A DNA stretch of 64,000 nt from DASVFB01 sp963766345 (GTDB lineage Bacteria; Actinomycetota; Thermoleophilia; Gaiellales; Gaiellaceae): NCBI GenBank assembly GCA_963766345.1, contig CAVXZL010000010.1, positions 310,001 to 374,000 of the forward strand, given 5' to 3'. Made by a program: the position numbers and the translations under genes. Positions 28,086-37,500 of this stretch are shown piece after piece. Below the pieces are notes generated by a model. The model saw only the letters and a program-made list of their open reading frames with translations, did no database searches and had not been told where the DNA came from. Within the stretch, counting starts at the first letter, position 1; each line of letters begins with the position of its first letter.

Positions 28086-29077
28086 TTACCCGGAGGCGCG
28101 GATGACCAGCGTCGTCGGGAGCACGACGCGGCTCGGAGGGCCGGAGTCTCCGGCGAGGCGCCGGACGATCACTTCGGTCGCCCTCCGCCCCAGATCGGCG
28201 GCGTCGTACGAGACGACTGTGGTCGGCACGGTCAGCAGCTCGCCGAGCTCGAGGTCGTCGAAGCCCACGACGGCCGGGCGGAAGGCGTTCCTGCTCAGCA
28301 CGCGCAGGACGCCGACCGTGATCCGGTTGTTCCCCGCGAAGAGCGCGGTCGGAGGCTCAGGAAGCGCGAGCAGCTCGGCGACGATGCGCTCGGCCGCGTC
28401 CGCGTCGTGCGCGCCCAGCCTGATCAGCGACTCGTCCTGCGCGACTCGGCTTGCGCGAGCGTCTCGCAGTAGCCGCGCAGTCGCTCCCGCACGGTGAAGA
28501 TGCCCGGCTCGTCGCCGACGAACGCGATCCGCACGTGCCCCTGCGCGAGGAGGTGTTCGACGGCGCTGCGCGCTCCGCCGATGTTGTCGAGCAGCACCAC
28601 GTCTGCGTCGATGTTGCCCGGAGGCCTGTCGATGAAGACGACGGGCGTTCCGGACCGCGTCTCGGACAGAACGTAGGCGTGATCCTCTCCCGCCGGCACG
28701 ATCAACAGCCCGTCGACGCGCCTCTCGCAGAACAGCCGCACGAGGTCGCGCTCCTGCGCGCTGTCCTCGTTCGAGCTCCCGGCGATCGCGAGCATTCCGC
28801 GCGTGCGCGCAATCTCCTCGACCCCGCGCGCGATCGCCGAGTAGAAAGGATTCGCGACGTCCTCGATCACGAGGCCCAACAAACCCGTGCGGCGGCCGTG
28901 GCGAAGCGCCCGCGCGAGGTCGTTGCGACTGAAGCCGAGGCGGGCAATCGCTTCTTGGACGAGAGCCGCCGTCTCGTCGCGCACGCCGGGCTCGCCGTTC
29001 ACGACGCGCGAGACGGTCTTGAGGCTCACGCCCGCGGCCGCGGCGACATCGCTCATTGTCGGCCGCCGCTCTGTCAT
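28086..29077 (-). pseudogene. LacI-family repressor, with one frame disruption
   Basis: A LacI/GalR regulator of about 330 residues after one correction. The helix-turn-helix is TMSDVAAAAGVSLKTVSRV at residues 7-25, with the hinge and the sugar-binding core LLGLVIEDVANPFYSAIARG following. The frame breaks near 28445/28444. There GCCGAG is followed by TCGCGCAGGACGAG, which reads as a lost first base of a codon before AQDESLIRLG. The last 115 residues (LFAGNNRITVGVLRV, VVGFDDLELGELL) continue in the next frame to the stop at 28086. The ATG at 29077 is chosen; one at 29086 is possible. It faces the GH92 gene and shares its operator, so it is probably its repressor. Confidence 0.85.
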
Positions 29078-29084
29078 CGGCGGC

Positions 29085-29100
29085 ATGACATCGCTGTCAT
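29085..29100. promoter_or_regulatory. LacI-type operator over the lacI-like gene start
   Basis: ATGACATCGCTGTCAT has the same six-base arms (ATGACA/TGTCAT) and spacing as the palindrome before the GH92 gene; only the central four bases differ. It lies 8-23 bases before the ATG at 29077, which suggests autorepression. Confidence 0.7.
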
Positions 29101-29161
29101 CGGCCGCTGAATATATGCCGTGCGTGACAAGCCGCCGGTACGTCATCCACGAGCGTCGCGG

Positions 29162-30119
29162 TCAGGCGGTGCGCTCGTGCGCCCACCAGGCGGCGAACGC
29201 GATCAGGAGCAGGGCGGTGCCGCCGAAGAGCGCGGTCTCGATTCCCTGCAGTTCCCAGAACCGGCTCGCGGGCTGGAAGACGCTGTGCATGTAGCCCCTG
29301 CCGTGCGCCACGAGGCAGGCCCGCGCCGCACTCTTCGAGCCCTCGAGGACGGGCGGCGCGCACGTTCCCGGCGGCGGGGGCGAAACGTGGTTCCCGAGGC
29401 GGTCGCTCGGCCACTGGGTGAGGATCCACGCGTTGTCCAGGAGCTTCGGCGCGGTCGCGTGCAAGATGCCCACCGTCGCCGACAGCGGGGTCACGAACCT
29501 TTGCCGCAACCACGTGTCGACGAAGAGCCGCGACGCGAAGTACAGGCCGTACGCGACGATGAGCGCCGGCACGGCTCGGCGCCAGACGGTGCCGATGGCA
29601 AGGGCGAGGCCGAGCGCGAAGAGCGTGTAGCCGAGCACCACCGTGCCCTGTGAGTCGTATGCGGGTGGGTGCATCCGTCCGGAGATATGGACGAGCGGCG
29701 TGCGCCACCAGAGCATGAACAGCGTCAGTGCGGCGGCGCCGACGACGGCCGCGCTGATCGCGAGCGCGAGCTTGCCGGCGATCCACCGGCCGCGGGTGAT
29801 GCTCTGCGTCCACGCGAGCCGGTAGGTGCCGTTCTCGAGCTCGAGGACGAATGGGGCCGCGAGCAGCACACCGATCAATCCGGGCAGGAGCGTCATCCAC
29901 GCGACGAGGTCGCCCGTCGAGACGAAGCGCGCGGTGAACGCGTCGACCGTCTGACCGCAGGTATCGGTCGGGTGCGCCAGACACGAGCCGAGGCCGTCGC
30001 GGCTGTACGCATGCGCCATCTCGAGTCCAGACGGGAGCAGGATGAAGAGCGAGCGCTCCGAGGATGCCGGCCGCGATCAGCACCTCCGTCCGCTGCAGGC
30101 GCCAGGCGACCCAGGTCAT
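29162..30119 (-). pseudogene. ABC transporter permease (ABC-2 type), with one frame disruption
   Basis: About 319 residues with six predicted membrane segments, including WMTLLPGLIGVLLAAPFVLE, LALAISAAVVGAAALTLFML and ALFGGTALLLIAFAAWW. The start ATG at 30119 overlaps the stop of the ATPase gene as ATGA and gives TWVAWRLQRTEVLIAAG. Near 30045-30058 the frame changes: the sequence needs one base removed (or two added) to continue as LFILLPSGLEMAHAY. The remaining 285 residues are intact from an ATG at 30019. If the shift is real, translation could restart there, losing the first membrane helix. It works with the ATPase upstream. The exported substrate is unknown. Confidence 0.78.
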
Positions 30120-30988
30120 GCCGCGGCCCTCGCTCCCTGACCGAGGTAGGCGAGGACGATCTCTTCGAGGTCGACCTCGTGCAGTTGCCAGCGCGAGTCG
30201 TACACGTGCCCGTTCGCGTGCACGAGCAGCGATGTCTGCCGCGTGGTGTGGCTCTCGTGGATCACGTCGTGGACGCGCGCGACCGCTGCGGGATCGGTGC
30301 GCGGCCCGACGAGCAGACGGTGCGTCGAGACGATGTCGTCGATCGGCCCGACGAGCTGCGTCCGCGCGCGCGAGAGGATCACGAGGTGGTCGCAGACGCG
30401 CTCGAGATCGGCGACGATGTGCGAGGACAGGACGACGGTGACGCCATGCTCGGCGACGGCCTCCATCACCGACTGGAGGAACTCGCGCCGCGCGAGTGGA
30501 TCGAGCGACGCGACCGGCTCGTCGAGCAACAGCAGCTCCGGCCGCTTGGCGAGCGCGAGCGTGAGCGCGACCTGCGCCTGCTGCCCGCCCGAGAGCCTGC
30601 CGACCTTCTGATCGGACGGCAGCTCAAGGCGCTCGATCCGCGCGAATGCCAGCGCGTCGTCCCAGCCCGGGTTGAGCTTGCGCCCGAGCGTCAGCGTCTC
30701 GCGAATCGTCAGCCGCCGGTAGAGCGGGTGCTCCTGTGCGACGAAGCCGACGCGTGGAAGCAGAGCGGCGGCGTCGTCGCGCGGCGAGAGGCCGAGCACG
30801 CGGACGCTGCCCGCGCTCGCCCGCACGAGGCCGATCGCGAGCTGGAGCAGCGTCGTCTTTCCCGCGCCGTTGGGACCGACGAGCGCCGTCACCGAGCCGG
30901 TCGGGATCTCGAGCGCGCAGTCCTGCAGCGCCCACTTCGCGCCGTAGCGCTTGCCGAGGCCGTCCGCGTGAAGTGCGCTGTCACTCAT
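30116..30988 (-). CDS. ABC transporter ATP-binding protein
   Basis: A 290-residue ATPase. Walker A is GPNGAGKTTLL near residue 38, the Q-loop is FVAQEH, the signature is LSGGQQAQ, Walker B is LLLLDEP and the switch His lies in LSSHIV. It is of the type that pairs with ABC-2 permeases under GntR/YtrA control. Its start overlaps the stop of the GntR gene (ATGA) and its stop overlaps the permease start (ATGA), so the three genes are translationally coupled. It probably drives export of a lipid, peptide or drug. Confidence 0.92.
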   Translation of the reverse strand: MSDSALHADGLGKRYGAKWALQDCALEIPTGSVTALVGPNGAGKTTLLQLAIGLVRASAGSVRVLGLSPRDDAAALLPRVGFVAQEHPLYRRLTIRETLTLGRKLNPGWDDALAFARIERLELPSDQKVGRLSGGQQAQVALTLALAKRPELLLLDEPVASLDPLARREFLQSVMEAVAEHGVTVVLSSHIVADLERVCDHLVILSRARTQLVGPIDDIVSTHRLLVGPRTDPAAVARVHDVIHESHTTRQTSLLVHANGHVYDSRWQLHEVDLEEIVLAYLGQGARAAA

Positions 30989-31377
30989 GCGACTCTCGAG
31001 ACGGCGGGCGGCCGCACGGTGTCCCCGAACAGCGCGGCAATCGCGTCGTCGTCGAGTCCCGCGGCGCGCGCGCGTCCGACCCAGCGCTGCAGCGAGGTGC
31101 GGAGTTCCTTCACGCCGTCCGGGGGCGGCGACGACGGAGCGCTCGCGACGAACGTCCCGACGCCGCGCCGGCCCTCGACGATGCCCTCGCGGTCGAGCTC
31201 ACGGTACGCCTTGAGGACGGTGTTCGGGTTGATGGCGAGGCTCCCGACGACGTCCTTCACCGTCGGCAACTGATCACCCGGCAGAAGGATCCCGAGGCGG
31301 ACCGCCTGCCGGACCTGCTGTACGAGCTGGAGATAGGTGGGGACTCCCGTGCGGGCGTCGAGGTGAAACTCGATCAC
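30985..31377 (-). CDS. GntR-family regulator (YtrA subfamily)
   Basis: A 130-residue regulator. The winged helix contains PTYLQLVQQVRQAVRLGILL and LPTVKDVVGSLAINPNTVL, followed by the short YtrA-type C-terminal dimer helix (LQRWVGRARAAGLDDDAIAA). The GTG at 31377 directly opens the conserved IEFHLDARTGVPTY; the longer frame upstream lies in the promoter. It is the first gene of the operon with the ATPase and permease and probably represses it through the inverted repeat just upstream. Confidence 0.88.
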   Translation of the reverse strand: MIEFHLDARTGVPTYLQLVQQVRQAVRLGILLPGDQLPTVKDVVGSLAINPNTVLKAYRELDREGIVEGRRGVGTFVASAPSSPPPDGVKELRTSLQRWVGRARAAGLDDDAIAALFGDTVRPPAVSRVA

Positions 31378-31390
31378 GGTTGCTGCTTTC

Positions 31391-31404
31391 TCTAGTAAGC
31401 TAGA
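31391..31404. promoter_or_regulatory. Candidate GntR/YtrA operator
   Basis: TCTAGTAAGCTAGA has perfect five-base arms (TCTAG/CTAGA) around four bases. It lies 14-27 bases before the GTG of the GntR gene, in an AT-richer pocket of this high-GC region. Confidence 0.5.
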
Positions 31405-31529
31405 TAACCCATGTAATAGCGGACGAGAGCATGCCATGTCAAGCGCCGCAGCGGTGCTGGCGCTGAGCGCCTGCCGGGGCGGACACCAGCGGTGTCCGCT
31501 CCTCCTCGAAGACGCGGTTCTGACGGAGC

Positions 31530-32192
31530 TCAGTTCCGTCCTGGCTGGATGAGCCCTGACTCGTAGGCGTTGACGACGATTTGGACTCGGTCGCGGAGGC
31601 CGAGCTTGGTGAGGACGCGTGTCACGTGCGTTTTCACGGTGGCTTCGCTGAGGAATAGCTCCTTGCCGATCTCGGCGTTGGAGAGTCCTTTGGCGATGGC
31701 GCGGGTGACCTCGAGCTCTCGTTCGGTCAGTTCGGCGAATGATGTGGTGGCACCGTCGGTGAAACGCGGCCGTGCGATGTACTCGTCCAGCAGGCGCCTA
31801 GTGAGGGACGGCGCGAGCAGTGCGTCGCCACGGTGGACGAGGTGAAGTGCGTGCAGCAGGTCGGCCGGGAGTACGTCCTTCAGCAGGAAGCCGCTGGCGC
31901 CGACGCGGATTGCTTCGTAGACGTATTCGTCGAGGTCGAAGGTCGTCAGCATCAGAACGCGGCCGGTGAAGGTCGGGTCGGCGAGCAGTCGTCGCGTCGC
32001 AGCGATTCCGTCGGTGCCGGGCATACGGACGTCCATCAGCACGATGTCGGGTTGGAGTTCGCGGCCGAGGGCGACCGCGTCGTCGCCGTTTTCGGCTTCG
32101 CCTACGACGTTTATGTGCTCGTCGCGCTCGAGGATCAAGCGAAAGCCACCGCGCACGAGCGCCTGGTCGTCTGCGAGCAGGACGCGGATCAT
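31530..32192 (-). CDS. NarL/LuxR-family response regulator
   Basis: A 220-residue two-component regulator. The receiver has the acid pocket DD at residues 8-9, phospho-acceptor Asp54 in VLMDVRMPG, Thr in LMLTTFD and Lys in FLLKDV. The LuxR helix-turn-helix is LTERELEVTRAIAKGLSNAE near residue 155. The start overlaps the stop of the kinase gene as ATGA. It is the partner of the kinase upstream; targets are unknown, although the GntR-ABC operon and the small secreted protein are neighbours. Confidence 0.93.
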   Translation of the reverse strand: MIRVLLADDQALVRGGFRLILERDEHINVVGEAENGDDAVALGRELQPDIVLMDVRMPGTDGIAATRRLLADPTFTGRVLMLTTFDLDEYVYEAIRVGASGFLLKDVLPADLLHALHLVHRGDALLAPSLTRRLLDEYIARPRFTDGATTSFAELTERELEVTRAIAKGLSNAEIGKELFLSEATVKTHVTRVLTKLGLRDRVQIVVNAYESGLIQPGRN

Positions 32193-33370
32193 GTTGGCAA
32201 GACCGCGCGGACTGCAAAGCCGCCTCCGTTACGGGTGCCTACGTCGAGGGTGCCCTGGTAGAGAGCGACGCGTTCACGCATGCCGACGAGGCCGTGCCCG
32301 CCGTTTGCGTGAACGCCGATGGCGGTGCCGTTGTCGCTGATCTCCACCTCGAGTGTCGACGGCGTGTAGCGCAGTGCGACCTCGGCCCGTGTGGCGCGGC
32401 CGTGTTTGCGCGTGTTGGTGAGCGCTTCCTGGACGATCCGGTACGCGGCGAGGTCGACTCCGGCTGTGAGTGGGCGCAGCTCTCCCTCGACGTGCAGCTC
32501 GACGTCGAGGCCGGCAGCACGCGTCTGTGCGAGCAGCGGCTCGAGCTGCGCGACACTCGGTTGCGGGTTGAGTGCGAGCTCGTCGCCGGTCGTGCGGAGG
32601 ATGCCGAGCAGTCGCCGCATCTCTCCGAGCGCGTCGCTGCCGGTGGAGCGGATCGATCGGAGCGCCTCGCGCGCATGCTCGGGGGCCTCGTCGACGAGCG
32701 GCTCGGCTGCGCCCGCCTGGACGACGATCACGCTGACCGAGTGTGCGATCACGTCGTGCAGTTCGCGCGCGATGCGGGCGCGCTCCTCGCGGAGCACCGT
32801 CTCGCGTTCGACCTCGAGGGAGGCGACGCGCGACTCCGATCGCTCCGCACGCAGCGAGCGCGAGCGCACCACCAGGCCGACCGCTGCCGCGACGCTGAAC
32901 CAGAGCCAGTCGAACACCACCTCGCCGCTCTTGCGGAACTCCGCGACCTCCAGTTCGATAGCGAGGAGCGCTGCGAACGGCAGCGCGAGTGCGGCGAGCG
33001 ATGCTCGCGTGCGTGTGCGCGCGGCGAGTGTGTAGGTCACGATCAGGAGCGGCAGGAAGCCGGCGAAGAACAGCAGCCGCACGGGCGTGTACGCGGCCGC
33101 CAGCGACGTCGGAACCACGACGACGGCCGCCACCGCGACGGGTGCGAAGCGGCGGAAAGCAAGCGGTAGCGTCATCGCCGCGCCGAGCACGCACGCGACG
33201 GCGTTCGACCCATGCCCCAGGCTGGTGTTGAACGGGACCCACACTTCGGCTTGCCCGAGTGCGAACAGCAGCAGGGCGAGGGCACCGTCGGCCAGCAGCA
33301 GCGGCGTTCGGCGGATGAACGGGAACACCGGCACGGACTGACGGTAGACGACCGACGGTAGTCGTGACAT
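32189..33370 (-). CDS. Sensor histidine kinase (HisKA_3/NarX type)
   Basis: A 393-residue membrane kinase. Residues 20-140 hold about four hydrophobic segments (LLLADGALALLLFALGQ, VAVAAVVVVPTSLAAAY, LLFFAGFLPLLIVTYTLA). The dimerisation motif is RIARELHDVIAHSVSVIVVQ, with the phospho-acceptor His205 in ELHD. The HATPase_c domain has EALTNTRKHG and a G-box near GGHGLVGMRERV. The ATG at 33370 is chosen because the 50 upstream residues are arginine-rich and non-conserved. It forms a coupled operon with the response regulator. Confidence 0.9.
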   Translation of the reverse strand: MSRLPSVVYRQSVPVFPFIRRTPLLLADGALALLLFALGQAEVWVPFNTSLGHGSNAVACVLGAAMTLPLAFRRFAPVAVAAVVVVPTSLAAAYTPVRLLFFAGFLPLLIVTYTLAARTRTRASLAALALPFAALLAIELEVAEFRKSGEVVFDWLWFSVAAAVGLVVRSRSLRAERSESRVASLEVERETVLREERARIARELHDVIAHSVSVIVVQAGAAEPLVDEAPEHAREALRSIRSTGSDALGEMRRLLGILRTTGDELALNPQPSVAQLEPLLAQTRAAGLDVELHVEGELRPLTAGVDLAAYRIVQEALTNTRKHGRATRAEVALRYTPSTLEVEISDNGTAIGVHANGGHGLVGMRERVALYQGTLDVGTRNGGGFAVRAVLPT

Positions 33371-33486
33371 CCGTCGAAGGTCTCGTCCAGCCGCGACCTG
33401 GGTCGCCGTCGGTGACGCCCTGCGGCCGACGACTTGGCCGCGTGCCGCTTCTAGCGTTGGTCGAGTCACCAAACGAGGAGGTTCCG

Positions 33487-33903
33487 ATGAAGAAGCACGC
33501 GCTCGCACTCGCACTCGCACTCGCGCTCGTCCTGCTCGTCGTTCCCGCCGTCGCGTCCGCGTCGGTTACGACGTTGCGGCTGACGGAGAAGCAGACATTC
33601 CAGCGCTACACCGACAAGGGAAGCAAGGGAGAAAGCGCCGGCGACATCCGAACCTTCGGCGGCACGGTCTTCCAGCACGGCAAGAAGGTCGGCCACGACA
33701 AGATCCGCTGCGTCGTCGCGGCCACCTGCGACGCGCGGGTGTGGATCCAGGGCGGCTCGCTGATCTCGGAGGGATTCGTCGCAAAAGGCCCGAACTTCAC
33801 CGCAAGGATCACCGCCGGGACCGGACGCTACGCAGGCGCGCGCGGCACCGTCACCGTCGCCGGCGGACCCATCACGCAGTACATAGTGAAGCTCGTTCGC
33901 TGA
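33487..33903 (+). CDS. Secreted dirigent/allene-oxide-cyclase-barrel-like small protein
   Basis: A 138-residue protein with a strong signal peptide (HALALALALALVLLVVPAVASA). The mature domain ends in a pattern seen in dirigent-like barrels: NFTARITAGTGRYAGARGTV, then a final strand. Two cysteines (RCVVAATC) probably form a disulfide. GAGGAGG precedes the ATG. It is divergent from the kinase operon and might belong to its regulon. The function is unknown. Confidence 0.75.
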   Translation: MKKHALALALALALVLLVVPAVASASVTTLRLTEKQTFQRYTDKGSKGESAGDIRTFGGTVFQHGKKVGHDKIRCVVAATCDARVWIQGGSLISEGFVAKGPNFTARITAGTGRYAGARGTVTVAGGPITQYIVKLVR

Positions 33904-33922
33904 GTAGAGCGCGCGCTTTATC

Positions 33923-33956
33923 TCGAGTCCTGCGGCGTCGAGTCCGCAGGACTCGA
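33923..33956 (+). terminator. Terminator hairpin
   Basis: A perfect 13-bp stem, TCGAGTCCTGCGG/CCGCAGGACTCGA, with an eight-base loop, 20 bases after the stop of the small secreted protein. Confidence 0.82.
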
Positions 33957-34041
33957 CGCGCCTTGTGGCGCCGCGTTGGCTGGCCCGAAGACGGCGAAGT
34001 GGAATACGCAAACCGCATGAAGCGGGTTTGCGCGTCAGGAG

Positions 34042-34103
34042 CGGAGGGGGAAGGATTTGAACCCTCGTCGGACGTTAACGGCCCGAAACGGTTTTCGAGA
34101 CCG
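34042..34103 (-). other. Partial tRNA-Ser 3' half, att-like site
   Basis: This 62-base stretch copies, in the same orientation, the 3' half of the tRNA-Ser(CGA) gene at 53497-53585, from the acceptor end back to the anticodon stem-loop (CGGTTTTCGAGACCG). It differs by one substitution near the T-stem and a small change in the variable arm. The 5' half of the tRNA is absent. Such a copy is what tyrosine-integrase insertion at a tRNA 3' end leaves at the far end of an element. Confidence 0.7.
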
Positions 34104-34160
34104 ACACGAGCATGCCGATTTGCAGGCACTCTAGTTCTCGTTCGCCAGTCTGTTCGCCAG
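34077..34160 (-). repeat. 84-bp repeat, copy 1
   Basis: Nearly identical to 34374-34457 in the same orientation. It covers the anticodon-to-variable-arm part of the tRNA remnant and an adjoining tail that on the minus strand reads LANRLANEN-stop. That reading recalls the end of a recombinase gene next to its attachment core, which is an inference. Confidence 0.75.
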
Positions 34161-34281
34161 CCCCGGCGGGGTTTCCCGGCACGCGTTTGCTGAGTTGACA
34201 CCGTCGTTCACGCGGTCGGCCCCGTCAGGACAGACGACTATCGAGAGTCCTGAACGCGATGGAGGGCCTCGCGTCGCCGGC

Positions 34282-34371
34282 TCAGGTCACGGTTGCGATG
34301 TGGTGCATGTCGCGTAGGCGGGCCGCGGCGGCGACGTTCCCTTTCTGCTCGTAGAGCTCGAGCGCCCTCGC
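34282..34371 (-). pseudogene. Remnant of a TPR/ATPase-protein C-terminus
   Basis: Thirty codons on the minus strand read FARALELYEQKGNVAAAARL and then a short tail to TGA at 34282. This is the usual end of long TPR-bearing adenylate-cyclase or regulator proteins (ALELYERKGN...AAR). It has no upstream coding part: the reading begins directly at the edge of the second 84-bp repeat. It is therefore a gene end cut off by a rearrangement. Confidence 0.55.
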
Positions 34372-34373
34372 GA

Positions 34374-34457
34374 AACGGCCCGAAACGGTTTCCGAGATCG
34401 ACACGAACATGCCGATTTACAGGGATTTTAACTCTTGTTCGCCAGTCTGTTCGCCAG
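34374..34457 (-). repeat. 84-bp repeat, copy 2
   Basis: Second copy of the repeat at 34077-34160, with roughly ten differences. It lacks the T-arm half of the tRNA. The minus-strand tail reads LANRLANKS-stop, with another stop directly before it. It marks a second, older integration or duplication scar. Confidence 0.75.
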
Positions 34458-34568
34458 TCAGAACGGCTTCTGAATCAGAGCTTTTGCTGGAATGACAATG
34501 GTGGACTCGCAAGCGTAAGCACGCTCGCGCAGCGGAACGTTCTGCACCCCGTATGGGAGCCGTGATGG

Positions 34569-37500
34569 CTACGGCGGCACCGCTATGAAGGTCACTCCGA
34601 CCGTGGTCGCGGCGGTGATCTTCAGTACGCATGGATTCTTTTGGCGAGCGCACGCCCCGCTCCATGTGCCGAAGATGTGGTTGGTATTTGGTTTCGCGGT
34701 GAGGGTGACGCCGGTGCCGTTCGCGAAAGGCCATCCGCAGATGGCGCCGCAGGCGATCCCCGCAGGGCTGCTCACGACGCTGCCGCCGCCGCCGTTCTTC
34801 ACGATGAGTTGGAAGGTCTGTTCGAACTGGGCTGTCACCGAACGGTCTACGTCGAGGGTAAGCGAACAATTCTTGCTCGTTCCCTTGCAGTCGCCGCCCC
34901 AGCCGGTGAACATCCAGCCGGTGGCGGGATTCGCCGTCAGCGTCACCGGTGTCCCGTAGGCGAAAGTTGCGAAGCAGGGCGCGTTGCAGGGGTTCCCGGT
35001 CGGAGCGCTCGTCACCGTCCCGTTGCCGGAGGCCTTGATCGTCAAGCTGGCGGGGCGATGGACGAAGGTGACGGACACGAACAACGGAGCGGTGATGGAG
35101 AGCGTGCACGGATTCGGCTGCCCCTTGCACGCGTCACCCCAGGCGCCGAAGGCATGCGTCGCGTCGGGACTGGCAGTAAGTGTCAGCGTCGAGTTCGCGT
35201 CGAATGAGAAGCTACAGCTGCGTCCGCAGTCGATACCGCTCGGAGCAGTTACGACGCTGCCGCCGCCTAGGTTCGCGACCTTCACCGAAAACGTGTGGAC
35301 GAACCGAGCGATGACGGAGTGGCCCGCGTCGAGCGTCAGCGAACAAGCAACTCTTCCGGTGCAGTCGCCGCTCCAGCCGGCGAACCGCCAGCCTTTCAGG
35401 GGCGCCGCTGTGAGCGTGACGGCTTCATCCTGTGAAAACGATGCACTGCAGATTGAAGCGCACTCGATCCCCGTCGGCGTGCTCACCACGTTCCCGGACC
35501 CGGCGACTTTGACCGTCAGCGATTGCTTCCGCACCGCGAAGGTCGCCTTCACCGACCTGTCGTGCTCGACCTGAAGGGGACAGGTGGCCTCAGCTGCGCA
35601 CGCTGAGACGTCCCAGCCGGTGAACACGGAGCCGGAAGCGGCGATCGCGGTGAGCGTGACGCGCGTCCCGGCGGCGAAGTGGGCGCTGCAGGCTGTGGGG
35701 CAGTACAGACCCGACGGCGCACTTCTTACCGAGCCTTCGCCGACGACGTCGACGGTCACTTTGTGTGTGACGGCGACGCGCGCGAACGTCGCCGTGACGG
35801 CGTGCGCTGCGTCCATCCTGACCCGGCATGGGGCGGTGCCGGTACAGTCGCCGCTCCAGCCGGAGAAAGATGAACCCGAGCTCCCGTGGGCGACGAGGGT
35901 GATCGATCCCCCGCCTGCGAAGGTGCCGCTGCAGTGAGGAGGGCACTCGATTTTCGCGGGGGCACTGGTCACGGTGCCGGACCCAGCGCCCGCCGTCTGA
36001 ACCGTCAGCCTCATCGGGCGACCGAGCGGGGCGAACGTCGCGGTGACGATGACACTGTCGTCGACTCGCAGCAGGCATTCGCGTGCGTGACACTTCGCGA
36101 TGCTCCAGCCGGCGAGCCGCCAGCCGACTCCCGGCGAGGCGGTGAGCCGCACGGCTGTGTGCGGAGCGAACTTTTTCGTGCAACGTCGAGTACACGACAG
36201 TCCCGCTGGCCCGGCGACGCGGCCTTGGCCTTTCACTTCGACCGTCAGCGGTTGCGGTCTCGGTGCGCGCGCCGCGAATGTGGCCGAGACACGCGAGTCG
36301 CTGCGCATGGTCAGCCGGCAGACGCCTTGCCCCGAGCAAGCGCCCTTCCAGGCCATGAATCGGGAGCCCGAATCCGGGCTGGCGCGCAACACGATGGTTG
36401 CGCCGGCCTCGAAGGACTTCTCGCAGCTTCCGCCACAGTCGATGCCGGCCGGGTCACTCGTGACCGAGCCGTCGCCCGTCCCCGCCCGTGCGACTGCGAG
36501 CGCCACGGGCACCGTCGGCAGCGGGTGGTGGCGATGGTGGCGGGTGAGCCAGATCGCTGTGCCAGCGCCGCCAGCGAGCACGAGGGCGGCGAGGCCGACA
36601 AGAATCATCAGGAACGGCAAACGGACTACGCGTGCGGTGCCAGCGGGCCCGATTCGGCGGACGGCGCGTAAATTCCACTCGGTCGCGGCACAGCCTGCGT
36701 CGTCACCGAGGTCTGAGCGCAATCGCAACGCCGCTTCGAGATCCTCGACGCCAGATGCGGTCTCGCCCAAGGCGACTTTCCTCGTCCCTCGCTGGTGGAG
36801 CGCCCAAGCTTCCGCCGACCGGTCGCCGGACCGCCTTGCGGCCTCAAGCGCGAGCTCGTGCACCTCACCCCAGCTGCCGATGCGGCGTCCGGTGGCGAGA
36901 CCGGCATCGATTTCCTGGGCGAGGCGGATCGCACCTCGGTCCTGTCCGACTTGCGCCGCCGTTTCCACCAGCGCGACGAGCGCCGGGCCATCGGCGTGCT
37001 GCTCGGCGGGCAGCTCTCTCCGCTTCTCCGCCCAGTCGACGAAATAGGCGAGCGCGCGCTCGACTGCTGCCGGCTCGTTTCGCGCCAGGACCTCGGCCAG
37101 GTTCGGCGCGAGGCTGTACTTCGGGCTGTGGGAGACCAGGACGCCGCGCCGCTCGAGGTCCGCGAGGAGCTGCGGCGCGTCGATGCCCGCGAGCTTGCCG
37201 ATGTGCTCGATTCTCACGGCCTCGCCGCGGAATGGCGTCACCGCCTCGACCAGACGACGCTCGTCCTCCGTCAGGTGTTCGACGCTTTGCGCGGCGACGG
37301 CGCCTGGGCCTGCGGCCTCGATGCGCCCGACGACGTCCACGAATGTAGATCGCCCGTCGGCGATGAGTGCGGCGGCCTGGCGGATCGCGAGTGGGTTGCC
37401 GCTCAAGAGTGCGCAAAGCCGCTCCGCCGCTGCGCGTTCGCCCGGCCGCAGAAGGCGTCCGAGCTCCCGTTCGAGGAGCGCGAGCGCGAACTCCGCCGTT

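Noticed and set aside
33872..34201. Open frame on the minus strand across the tRNA-Ser remnant
   Set aside because: Its sequence (PLTSDEGSNPSPSAP) is the well-known false translation of tRNA-Ser DNA; similar false frames cross the real tRNAs at 53.3-53.6 kb.
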